This document shows, in pieces, positions 14,379-21,550 of a DNA stretch of 34,714 bases. A model generated the notes under the pieces. The model worked only from the letters and a program-made list of their open reading frames with translations, was not told where the DNA came from and ran no database searches. The position numbers and the translations under genes are program-made. The DNA is from Oscillospiraceae bacterium (lineage in GTDB: Bacteria; Bacillota; Clostridia; Oscillospirales; Oscillospiraceae): the NCBI GenBank assembly GCA_015067765.1, contig SVLV01000014.1:1-34714 (forward strand), read 5' to 3'. Positions within the stretch are counted from its first letter, which is position 1; the number at the start of each line of letters is the position of its first letter.

Positions 14379-15449
14379 ATGACGATGCGAGCAGACCACG
14401 ATCTGGCATTCATGCTGCAATACGAAAATGTCTCCTGGTATGAAGCGGGGCAGGTCCGGATTCTGGACCGCCGGGTCTATCCCGGCCGGGTGGAGTTTGT
14501 CACCTGCCGCAGCCATCAGGAGGTGGCCCGTGCCCTGACGGATATGGTGACCCAGTCCACCGGCCCTTACACTGCGGCCGGCATGGGCATGGCGCTGGCG
14601 GCCTGGGAGTGCCGGGGCAAGACGGCGGCAGAGCAGATGGCCTATCTGCGCGCGGCGGCGGACACCATCAGTAACGCCCGTCCCACCACCGCCGGCCGGA
14701 TGCGGCTCATCACCGGCGGCTGCCTGGCAGCGGCGGAGCAGTACCTGGCAGAGGGGAAGAGTGATCTGCCCGACCTGCTGCGGGAATTCACGGTGCAGAC
14801 CAACAACCGCCGCTACGGCAAGGTGGCACAGATCGCCAAATATCTGGTGGATATGTTTCCTGACCACGGCACGGTGATGACCCAGTGCTTTGCCGAGACC
14901 ATCGTGGGCATGATGCTGCGGGAATGCCGGCAGCGGGGAAAGGAGATCCGTATTTTCTGTCCGGAGACCCGTCCCTATTTCCAGGGTGCTCGCCTGACGG
15001 CCACCGTCTGTCGGGACATGGGGTTTGATGTGACAGTCATCACCGACAATATGCCCGCCTATGTGATGCAGCGGGAGAAGGTGGATGTGTTCACCTGCGC
15101 CGCCGACGCCATCTGCTGTGACGGTCATGTGGTCAACAAGATCGGTACTCTCCAGATCGGTATTGCCGCCAAGTACATGGGTATCCCCATGTTTGTCACC
15201 GGCATCCCCGATGTGGGCCACCCCGACAAGGACTCTGTCCACATCGAGCTGCGGGATCCCGCCTTCACCCTGCAGGCTATGGGGGTGCAGACGGCAGTGG
15301 AGGGTGTGAAGGGATATTATCCTGCCTTTGATATGACGCCGCCCAGCCTCATCTCCGGTATTGTGACGGACCTGGGCATCTATTCTCCCTATGATCTGCA
15401 CCGGTATCTGGCCGAGAGCGATCTGGGGCCCTACGAGATGGTGATCTGA
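14379..15449 (+). CDS. MtnA/eIF2B-family sugar-1-phosphate isomerase
   Basis: A 356-aa isomerase related to methylthioribose-1-phosphate isomerase, which converts an aldose 1-phosphate to a ketose 1-phosphate. Conserved parts are ARPTT (near 106-110), the catalytic Cys170 in VMTQCFAE, ETRPYFQGARLTA (near 192-204), and the catalytic Asp243 in AADAICCDGHVVNKIGT. The usual N-terminal RGAPAIG signature is replaced by QSTGPYTAAG, so the substrate may differ from methylthioribose 1-phosphate; 5-deoxyribose 1-phosphate and ribose 1-phosphate are candidates. The ATG at 14379 follows GGAGAGG by eight bases. Its TGA overlaps the aldolase ATG (TGATG), indicating coupled translation. Confidence 0.88.
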   Translation: MTMRADHDLAFMLQYENVSWYEAGQVRILDRRVYPGRVEFVTCRSHQEVARALTDMVTQSTGPYTAAGMGMALAAWECRGKTAAEQMAYLRAAADTISNARPTTAGRMRLITGGCLAAAEQYLAEGKSDLPDLLREFTVQTNNRRYGKVAQIAKYLVDMFPDHGTVMTQCFAETIVGMMLRECRQRGKEIRIFCPETRPYFQGARLTATVCRDMGFDVTVITDNMPAYVMQREKVDVFTCAADAICCDGHVVNKIGTLQIGIAAKYMGIPMFVTGIPDVGHPDKDSVHIELRDPAFTLQAMGVQTAVEGVKGYYPAFDMTPPSLISGIVTDLGIYSPYDLHRYLAESDLGPYEMVI

Positions 15450-16054
15450 TGGAAATGAAGGAAAAAGAGCTGCGCCGCCGGATGGTGGAGATCTGCCGGG
15501 AGAGCTTCCGGCAGGGCCTGTTTACCGGTACCAGCGGCAATCTGAGCGTATATCTGGAGGCGGGTGAGATGCTCATCACCCCCACCTCCCTGCGGTATGA
15601 CCAAATGGAGCCGGAGGACATCGTTCGCTGCGACCTGGAGGGGAAGGTCCTTGCCGGTGCGCGGCAGCCCTCCTCCGAATGGCGGATGCATGCGGAGGTC
15701 TATCGGGCCTGCCCGCAGCACAAAGCCCTGTTTCATACCCATTCCCCCTATGCCACGGCTTTCGCGGTGGTGCATCGCTCCATTCCGGCGGTGCTCATTG
15801 AGATGCAGCTGTTTTTGGGGGGAGAGATCCCCTGCGCCGCCTATGCCACACCCGGCACCCGGGAGGTGGGTCTCCACGCGGTCACCTGTCTGCAGGAGGG
15901 GGCGGGGGCCTGCCTGCTGGCCAACCACGGTGTGCTGGCTGTAGGCGAAGATCTGGAGCAGGCCCGTCTGCGGGCGGAATATGTGGAGGATGCCGCACGG
16001 ATCTACCACTATGCCGCGGCGCTGGGTGAGCCGGTGACCATCGACCGTTTATAA
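15449..16054 (+). CDS. Class II aldolase (fuculose-1-phosphate aldolase-like)
   Basis: A 201-aa zinc-dependent aldolase of the class II aldolase/adducin family, which cleaves ketose 1-phosphates to DHAP and an aldehyde. The zinc ligands His96, His98 (HTHSPYAT) and His160 (ANHGVLAVG) and the catalytic Glu77 (SSEWRMH) match the E. coli fuculose aldolase pattern (Glu73, His92, His94, His155). The phosphate-binding GTSGNLS near residues 27-33 is also present. It is the last gene of the operon, so the ketose 1-phosphate made by the isomerase is the likely substrate. Products would be DHAP plus acetaldehyde, methylthioacetaldehyde or glycolaldehyde, depending on the nucleoside. A terminator follows. 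Confidence 0.92.
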   Translation: MEMKEKELRRRMVEICRESFRQGLFTGTSGNLSVYLEAGEMLITPTSLRYDQMEPEDIVRCDLEGKVLAGARQPSSEWRMHAEVYRACPQHKALFHTHSPYATAFAVVHRSIPAVLIEMQLFLGGEIPCAAYATPGTREVGLHAVTCLQEGAGACLLANHGVLAVGEDLEQARLRAEYVEDAARIYHYAAALGEPVTIDRL

Positions 16055-16056
16055 AG

Positions 16057-16090
16057 ACAAATGGGATAGCTGCGGCTATCCCATTTTTAA
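16057..16090 (+). terminator. Terminator of the nucleoside-salvage operon
   Basis: Perfect 12-bp stem AAATGGGATAGC/GCTATCCCATTT (16059-16086), TGCG loop, TT after the stem. Confidence 0.85.
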
Positions 16091-16162
16091 AAAAGTGCCT
16101 GTTTTGACACAGAGAATACAAATGCCCGTGGTACGATAGGGCCAAAGAAAGGAGGGGTACAG

Positions 16163-16840
16163 ATGGAAAATCGGATTCTCATGGTGGAGGATGAGCCTAA
16201 GCTGCGGGAGGTGGTCTGCGACTATTTCCGCAGCAAGGGCGATCAGCCGGTGGAGGCACCGGACGGCGTCCGGGCGTTGGAACTGGCGCAGGAGGAGCAC
16301 TTTGATGCGGTACTGCTGGATATTATGATGCCGGGACTGGACGGATTTTCCGTGTGCCGCGCCCTGCGCCGGGAGAGCGATGTGCCCATCGTCTTTCTGA
16401 CTGCCCTCTCCGATGAGGAGGATAAACTGCTGGGCTACGAGCTGGGCGCGGACGATTATGTGACCAAGCCCTTCAGTCTCTCGGTCCTGTATGCCAAAAC
16501 ATCAGCGCTGATCCGCCGCAGCCGCGGCAATCTCCGCTGCGGTGACCGGCTGACGGTAGGGAAGATCACGCTGGAACTCTCCTCTCAGCGGGCCTTTTTG
16601 GGTGGGCGGCAGCTGATGCTGACCCCCAAGGAATTTGCCCTGCTGCGCTGCCTGATGCAGAACCGGGATGTGGTCATGAGTCGGGAGCAGCTGCTGGTGA
16701 AGTGCTGGGGCTATGACTATGAGGGCGAGTCCCGGGCGGTGGACACCCACATCAAGCGCCTGCGGGAAAAGCTGGGGCCGGAGGCGGAGCGCATCCGGAC
16801 GGTCATCAAGGCCGGCTACCGATTGGAGGGATCGCCATGA
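16163..16840 (+). CDS. OmpR/PhoB-family response regulator
   Basis: A 225-aa two-component response regulator. The receiver domain (about 1-115) has acidic residues Glu9-Asp10, the phospho-acceptor Asp53 (LLDIMMPG), Thr80 and Lys102 (YVTKPF). The C-terminal winged helix (about 130-222) has LTPKEFALLRCLM, VMSREQLLVKCWG and the recognition segment VDTHIKRLREKL. The ATG at 16163 follows AAAGGAGGGG. It overlaps the histidine kinase gene by four bases, so the pair is a unit. A TTGACA lies at 16104-16109 but no good -10 is at the right distance. Its target genes cannot be told; the MATE transporter downstream is a candidate. Confidence 0.95.
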   Translation: MENRILMVEDEPKLREVVCDYFRSKGDQPVEAPDGVRALELAQEEHFDAVLLDIMMPGLDGFSVCRALRRESDVPIVFLTALSDEEDKLLGYELGADDYVTKPFSLSVLYAKTSALIRRSRGNLRCGDRLTVGKITLELSSQRAFLGGRQLMLTPKEFALLRCLMQNRDVVMSREQLLVKCWGYDYEGESRAVDTHIKRLREKLGPEAERIRTVIKAGYRLEGSP

Positions 16841-18894
16841 GAAAGAGGAAACCGCCCCAGACACTGGAGGCCGTCACCTTCCGGGTCGGCGCGCTGCTGC
16901 TGGCGATCTGGCTGCTGTGCATGACCGCTCTGACGCTGCTGTTGGCCCAGTACCTGTTTGACGATCTGGCCCAAAGTGGACTCAATTATGCAGAGGATGT
17001 GGTGCGCAACAGCGGGCTGGAGGAACTTTTCGATGAGACGCCGGATTGGCCGGGTATGGCGGAATCCGGTATCAGCCGGGCCATCGCCGAAACGGGAAGA
17101 TACATCTCCGTGCCCTACTATCACACCTATCCCGGCATGGAAAAAACCCCCACCGTCTTCGGCAATGTGATCACCCATGATCAATGCGACACCGCGATTG
17201 TGGTGATAGACCGTCAGACGGGAAACGTGCTCCGCAGCAGCGGAGATTTCCTCTACTTCAACTATGTGACCGAGGAGGAATGGAAGGCCGGCACGGAGAA
17301 GTCCACCGGCCATTGCTGGATCTCCCTGGAGGATCCGCGGTTTGATGGGCTGAAAAAGGACTATCCCATCAGCGGTTATATGGACTATATGGATGTGGAG
17401 GCCATCCGGGTCACCGGCTGGTGGGCAGGCTCCCGGTTTGAGCCGGTCTCGCTGGCACTGATGACCTGGGAGGAGTATTACGCAGCGCTGAACCGTGTCG
17501 ATCCCGATTGGGAGCAAGGAGAGATGGAAGCGGATAGCGCGGCAGACTCTGATTGGGAGGAAGGGTCGACCAGCGATTCCGGTGGCAGCAGCGAACCACC
17601 CTACACCCGCAGCCAGTTGGACAGCATGGGAGTGGTAAAGTGGGATGTGCAGCTGGAGGAGACCGCACCGCCCGGCCGGGAACTGGTGACCCTGTACGGA
17701 TCCTATCCCCGGACCAGCTACTATCAGGAACTGGACCCGGTGACCTATGGCGGACAGACCTACAACAACCTGCGGGATCTGCTGCTGACCAAGGCGGATC
17801 GGTTCGGTGCGGGTCGGAACAATATTTATATGGAGGATTCTCAGTTCGATCTCTGGGAGTCGATCATTTTCAGCAGCTGGGGCGCCTGGGAGGAGGGAAA
17901 CCTCTTTGAGGGCTATACGGTTCTGACCGCCCTGCGGGCCAGTCCGCTGGATCTGGCCATGCGCTTTTTGAAGGAGGCCTATTTCGCCACATTCCTGCTG
18001 GCGGTGATTGGCCTGCTGCTGGTGCGCAGGAGCATCCGGAAAAATTTGACGGATCCGCTGCGGGAACTGGTGATGGCCGGAGAGAAAAACTGGCATCCCA
18101 CCAGTTCGGAGTTTGCCCTCCGCTGGCAGGAGCCCCGGAAGCTGCAGCAACAGTACAAGAAAACCATAGATCAACTGCGGGCCGATAAAAATGAAATCAG
18201 CCGCCTGCAGACGGCGCTGGACTATGCCCGGCATGCCGAGCGCAACCGCCGGCAGATGACCTCCCACATTGCCCACGAGCTGAAAACGCCGCTGGCGGTG
18301 ATCCACAGCTATGCTGAGGGCCTGCAGGAGCATATCGCCGAGGGAAAGCGGGAGAAATATCTGCAGGTGATTCTGTCGGAGGCGGAGCGCACCGATGCCA
18401 TGGTGCTGGAACTGCTGGACCTCAGCCGGCTGGAGGCCGGTAAGGTGAAGCTGGCGCGGGAGGAGTTTTCTCTTCCGCGGCTGACCCGCAGCATCTTCGA
18501 AAAGCTGGAGCGGCCCATGCAGGAAAAGCAGCTGCAGCTGCAGCTTCAACTGCCGGAGGAGTGCACCGTCAACTGGGACGAGGGACGCATCGGACAGGTC
18601 ATTGAGAATTTTGCCACCAATGCCGTCAAGTACACGCCGGTGGGCGGCAATATTCTGGTGAAGATCGAGACCGATCACCGGGGTACGATCTTTACGGTAG
18701 AAAATGACAGTGTCCCCTTCACCAAAGAACAACTGCAGAAGGTGTGGGAGACCTTCTACCGCACCGATGAGGCCCGCTCCGGCGGAGGAACCGGCCTGGG
18801 GCTGGCCATTGCCAAGAGCATCGTGGAACTCCACGGCGGCAAATGCGCCGTGCGCAATACCCGGACGGGGGTGGCCTTCTCCTTTACCATCTGA
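16837..18894 (+). CDS. Membrane sensor histidine kinase with a large extracellular domain
   Basis: A 685-aa kinase. TM1 is near residues 15-40 (VGALLLAIWLLCMTALTLLL) and TM2 near 380-400 (TFLLAVIGLLLV), so about 340 residues face outside, far longer than in most kinases. That domain has an acidic/serine-rich stretch around residues 222-255 and no family I recognise. A HAMP-like/coiled linker precedes the HisKA helix with phospho-acceptor His480 (AHELKTPLAVIHSYAEGL). The HATPase domain has an N-box (ENFATNAVKYTP) and GGGTGLGLAIAKSIVELHGG; the D-box is unusual (VENDSVPF in place of DxGxG). It is encoded with the response regulator. The signal is unknown. Confidence 0.93.
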   Translation: MRKRKPPQTLEAVTFRVGALLLAIWLLCMTALTLLLAQYLFDDLAQSGLNYAEDVVRNSGLEELFDETPDWPGMAESGISRAIAETGRYISVPYYHTYPGMEKTPTVFGNVITHDQCDTAIVVIDRQTGNVLRSSGDFLYFNYVTEEEWKAGTEKSTGHCWISLEDPRFDGLKKDYPISGYMDYMDVEAIRVTGWWAGSRFEPVSLALMTWEEYYAALNRVDPDWEQGEMEADSAADSDWEEGSTSDSGGSSEPPYTRSQLDSMGVVKWDVQLEETAPPGRELVTLYGSYPRTSYYQELDPVTYGGQTYNNLRDLLLTKADRFGAGRNNIYMEDSQFDLWESIIFSSWGAWEEGNLFEGYTVLTALRASPLDLAMRFLKEAYFATFLLAVIGLLLVRRSIRKNLTDPLRELVMAGEKNWHPTSSEFALRWQEPRKLQQQYKKTIDQLRADKNEISRLQTALDYARHAERNRRQMTSHIAHELKTPLAVIHSYAEGLQEHIAEGKREKYLQVILSEAERTDAMVLELLDLSRLEAGKVKLAREEFSLPRLTRSIFEKLERPMQEKQLQLQLQLPEECTVNWDEGRIGQVIENFATNAVKYTPVGGNILVKIETDHRGTIFTVENDSVPFTKEQLQKVWETFYRTDEARSGGGTGLGLAIAKSIVELHGGKCAVRNTRTGVAFSFTI

Positions 18895-18903
18895 ATCCAA
18901 CGA

Positions 18904-18937
18904 AAAACCTGTCGGGCCAGGCGGCCCGGCAGGTTTT
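18904..18937 (+). terminator. Terminator of the two-component operon
   Basis: 15-bp stem (18904-18918 with 18923-18937, one G-T pair), AGGC loop, A-run and T-run at the stem base. Confidence 0.85.
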
Positions 18938-18986
18938 GCCATGGGGAGAGAATTCCCCTGCAGAACATTTTTAACGACAGGAAAAC

Positions 18987-19015
18987 TTGACATTCTGCTG
19001 GGATAAGACTATCCT
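18987..19015 (+). promoter_or_regulatory. Promoter of the MATE gene
   Basis: TTGACA (18987-18992) and TATCCT (19010-19015), 17-base spacing; transcript start predicted near 19022. Confidence 0.7.
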
Positions 19016-19026
19016 GTGGAGGAAAC

Positions 19027-19063
19027 CGCCCGCTGCAAGGCAGCCGGGCGCTGTCATTTTTCT
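19027..19063 (+). promoter_or_regulatory. Terminator-like hairpin in the MATE leader
   Basis: A stem GCCCGCTGC/GCAGCCGGGC (19028-19049, one bulged base, 3-base loop) is followed seven bases later by five T. It lies between the promoter and the start codon and could attenuate transcription or block the ribosome site. Confidence 0.45.
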
Positions 19064-19081
19064 GAAGAAGAGGGAACCGCG

Positions 19082-20413
19082 TTGAAGATTCAGTTATCCG
19101 ATCATTTTACCTATCAGCACCTGATGCGCTTTAGTCTGCCCTCCATCGTCATGGTGGTGATGGTGTTCCTCTACACCATTGTGGATGGCCTGTTTGTGGC
19201 CAATCTGGTCAGCGAAAATGCCTTTGCGGCGGTGAATGTGGCCTCCCCGGGCATCTATATTTTCACCTCCATCGGCCATCTGATCGGCACCGGCGGCAGC
19301 GCTGTGGTGGCCCGGACGCTGGGGGAGGGAAAGCGGCAGGATGCCTGTCGTTACTTCACCATGATCACCGTGACCGGTTACCTGCTGGCTGCCCTGCTGG
19401 GTGTGTTCGGCTTTTGTATGGTGGAGCATGTGATGCGTCTGGCCGGTGCCAGTCCGGAGATTTGGGAGGAGTGTGTGGAGTACAGCTCCATCCTCTATGC
19501 GGGCGTGCCCTTCTGCGTGATGCAAAGTTCCTTCTCCAAGCTGATGGTGGCCATGGAGAAACCCAAGTTCGGCCTGGGGGTCAGCATTGCGGCCGGCGCC
19601 ACCAATGTGGTGCTGGACTATGTGTTCATCGCCCTGTTTGACTGGGGCGTGGCCGGTGCGGCGTGGGCCACGGTGGCCGGATTCATGGTGGGTGGCTGCA
19701 TCCCTCTGATTTATGTGCTGACCAGCAAGAAGCTGACGCTGCGGTTTGTCAGGACAAAATGGGAGTGGCGGATCCTGCGGCAGACGGCCTCCTACGGTAT
19801 CTCCGCCATGTTTACCAACAGTCTGGCCACTTATGTCTGCATGATGGTATTCAATCATCACATCATCCAGCTGGCCGGCGAGACCGGTGCGGCGGCCTAT
19901 GGAGTGATCACCTATGTGGACTATGTCTTCATTGCGGTGTTCAACGGCTTCTCTCTGGGCGTGGCTCCGGTGATCAGCTACCATTTTGGCGCCCGCAATC
20001 AGGGAGAACTGAAGTCCCTGCTGAAAAAGAGCTTTGTGCTGACGGCGGCGCTCTCGGTAGGCTCGGTGCTGCTGGCCCAACTGGGTGCCGGTGCGGCATC
20101 GGCGGCCTTTGTCACCAATCCCGAGACCATGCGTCTGTCGGTGGAGGGGATTCGGCTCTACTCCCTGATGTATCTGTTCTGCGGTGTCAGCATCTTCATC
20201 ACCAACTACTTTGCCGCCGTATCCAACGGGACGGCCTCCTTTGTGCTGGCGGTGCTGCGCACAGCACTACGGATCGCCTTTGTCTACCTGTTGGCCCCCC
20301 TCTGGGGCCTGACCGGTGTGTGGCTGTGCGTGGTGTTCGCCGATCTGGTCACTGCAGCGGCTGCCTCCGTTTGGCTGCGCGCCGACCGCAGAAGACCTCT
20401 GCTTTCCATGTGA
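19082..20413 (+). CDS. MATE family multidrug/metabolite efflux transporter
   Basis: A 443-aa, roughly 12-helix inner-membrane antiporter of the MATE family, which exports cationic drugs or metabolites using Na+ or H+ gradients. The N-terminal KIQLSDHFTYQHLMRFSLPSI, then VDGLFVANLV and IGTGGSAVVARTLGEG are typical for the DinF/NorM-like clostridial group; the two-fold repeat is seen again around ITYVDYVFIAVFNGFSLGVAPV. The start is taken as TTG at 19082, seven bases after GAGGG, because family members begin at the KIQLS segment; a GTG at 19016 in the same frame would give 22 more residues through the leader hairpin. It has its own promoter, leader and terminator. Confidence 0.92.
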   Translation: MKIQLSDHFTYQHLMRFSLPSIVMVVMVFLYTIVDGLFVANLVSENAFAAVNVASPGIYIFTSIGHLIGTGGSAVVARTLGEGKRQDACRYFTMITVTGYLLAALLGVFGFCMVEHVMRLAGASPEIWEECVEYSSILYAGVPFCVMQSSFSKLMVAMEKPKFGLGVSIAAGATNVVLDYVFIALFDWGVAGAAWATVAGFMVGGCIPLIYVLTSKKLTLRFVRTKWEWRILRQTASYGISAMFTNSLATYVCMMVFNHHIIQLAGETGAAAYGVITYVDYVFIAVFNGFSLGVAPVISYHFGARNQGELKSLLKKSFVLTAALSVGSVLLAQLGAGAASAAFVTNPETMRLSVEGIRLYSLMYLFCGVSIFITNYFAAVSNGTASFVLAVLRTALRIAFVYLLAPLWGLTGVWLCVVFADLVTAAAASVWLRADRRRPLLSM

Positions 20414-20417
20414 ATCT

Positions 20418-20457
20418 GAAAAATGCCTTCCGCTTCCCGGCGGAGGGTATTTTTTTG
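20418..20457 (+). terminator. Terminator of the MATE gene
   Basis: Stem AAATGCCTTCCGC/GCGGAGGGTATTT (20421-20452, some G-T pairs), with a long T-run. Confidence 0.85.
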
Positions 20458-20493
20458 CCTGCGGAGGCGTTGTTCACAAATTGTTTTCAAAAA

Positions 20494-20510
20494 GGTCAAA
20501 GAAAGTCAAA
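20494..20510 (+). promoter_or_regulatory. CtsR operator, upstream copy
   Basis: GGTCAAAGAAAGTCAAA: two GTCAAA heptads with a 3-base spacer, the known CtsR box. It lies just upstream of the ctsR -35. Confidence 0.92.
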
Positions 20511-20519
20511 ATTCACCTC

Positions 20520-20547
20520 TTGCTTTTTGGAATGCCGGTGCTATACT
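20520..20547 (+). promoter_or_regulatory. ctsR operon promoter
   Basis: TTGCTT (20520-20525) and TATACT (20542-20547), 16-base spacing, lying between the two CtsR boxes. Confidence 0.75.
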
Positions 20548-20549
20548 AA

Positions 20550-20566
20550 GGTCAAAGAAAGTCAAA
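20550..20566 (+). promoter_or_regulatory. CtsR operator, downstream copy
   Basis: An exact second copy of the 17-base CtsR box, 56 bp from the first, covering the predicted transcript start. Binding here would block initiation. Confidence 0.92.
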
Positions 20567-20601
20567 GACAAACAGACGAAGGAAACGGGAGGAATGCAAT
20601 T

Positions 20602-21051
20602 ATGGGTATTACCGATTTGATCGCCGGATTCATTCAGGCAGAACTGGAGGGAGCGGACGGTGTGCTGGAACTGCAGCGCAGCGATCTGGCTCAGCGTTTT
20701 GGCTGCGTGCCCAGCCAGATCAACTATGTGATGTCCACCAGATTCTCTCCCGAGCGGGGCTATCTGGTGGAGAGTCGGCGGGGAGGCGGAGGATACATCC
20801 GCATTACGCGGGTGCGAATGGACCGCCAGACCCTTTTGATGCATGTGATCAATTCCGTGGGAGAGGAGCTGGATCTGCCCAGTGCACGGGCGATCCTCAG
20901 CAATCTGGCGGAGTCCGAGGCATTGGACCCCACACTGGCCAGAAGTTTGCTGGCGGCCCTGTCGGACCGGGCGCTGGCGGCAGCGCCCAGAATGCTGCGG
21001 GATCAGCTGCGGGCGGATATCTTCAAGCAGGTATTGATCCATTTGGTTTGA
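20602..21051 (+). CDS. ctsR: Transcriptional repressor of class III heat-shock genes CtsR
   Basis: A 149-aa dimeric repressor that binds the heptad operators in front of its own operon and releases them on heat or protein stress. The N-terminal MGITDLIAGFIQAEL, the winged helix-turn-helix (LAQRFGCVPSQINYVMSTRF) and the conserved beta-wing YLVESRRGGGGYIRI with its glycine-rich thermosensing tip are clear. The C-terminal region is the four-helix dimerisation domain. The ATG at 20602 is nine bases after GGGAGG. It is the first gene of ctsR-mcsA-clpC and is preceded by two identical CtsR boxes, so it autoregulates. Confidence 0.97.
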   Translation: MGITDLIAGFIQAELEGADGVLELQRSDLAQRFGCVPSQINYVMSTRFSPERGYLVESRRGGGGYIRITRVRMDRQTLLMHVINSVGEELDLPSARAILSNLAESEALDPTLARSLLAALSDRALAAAPRMLRDQLRADIFKQVLIHLV

Positions 21052-21072
21052 TGAGGAAGTAAGGAGGTTACA

Positions 21073-21504
21073 ATGATGAAGTGTGAACATTGTGGTAAGA
21101 AGGATGCCAGTTTCTACTATAAGAGCAATATCAACGGCAAGGTGACCCAGCTGCACCTGTGCGCGGACTGCGCCGAAGCGCTGGGCTATACGGACACTCT
21201 GCGCAAGACCATGCGCCCCATGCGTCTGTTTGACGATGACTTTTTCACCCGCCCCTTTGGCATGCTGGAGGACATGATGGGTCGTTTCGGCAGCCGGATG
21301 CTGACGGAATATCCCGCCCCGGCAGAAACCGGTGCGGAGGAGGATGCGTCCCGGCAGCAGCTGCTGTCGGAGGAGGAGCGTCGGCAGCTGCAGGGCCAGC
21401 GGCAGAGAAATGCGCTGGAGCACCAGCTGCAGACGGCGATCCGGGAGGAGCGCTATGAGGATGCGGCCCGGCTGCGGGATGAGATTCGCGGCCTGGCACA
21501 GTAA
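21073..21504 (+). CDS. mcsA: McsA-like zinc-finger/UVR-domain protein
   Basis: A 143-aa protein: an N-terminal treble Cys-X2-Cys pair (CEHC at residues 4-7 and CADC around 31-34), then a linker, then a C-terminal UVR (UvrB/UvrC) helix pair near 107-143 (LEHQLQTAIREERYEDAARLRDEIRGL). In Bacillus, McsA activates the arginine kinase McsB and modulates ClpC and CtsR. Here it has one zinc site rather than the two of the longer (185-aa) B. subtilis protein, and no mcsB gene follows. It may therefore act directly on ClpC or CtsR. The ATG at 21073 follows AAGGAGG; the second Met codon is also possible. Confidence 0.9.
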   Translation: MMKCEHCGKKDASFYYKSNINGKVTQLHLCADCAEALGYTDTLRKTMRPMRLFDDDFFTRPFGMLEDMMGRFGSRMLTEYPAPAETGAEEDASRQQLLSEEERRQLQGQRQRNALEHQLQTAIREERYEDAARLRDEIRGLAQ

Positions 21505-21550
21505 GACAGCCGAAAAACAGATCGGCCACAGAAAGGATGTGTAACAACAG

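Noticed and set aside
16104-16137. Promoter for the two-component operon using TTGACA at 16104-16109
   Set aside because: The nearest -10-like element (TACGAT, 16132-16137) is 22 bases away, too far; no other -10 fits.
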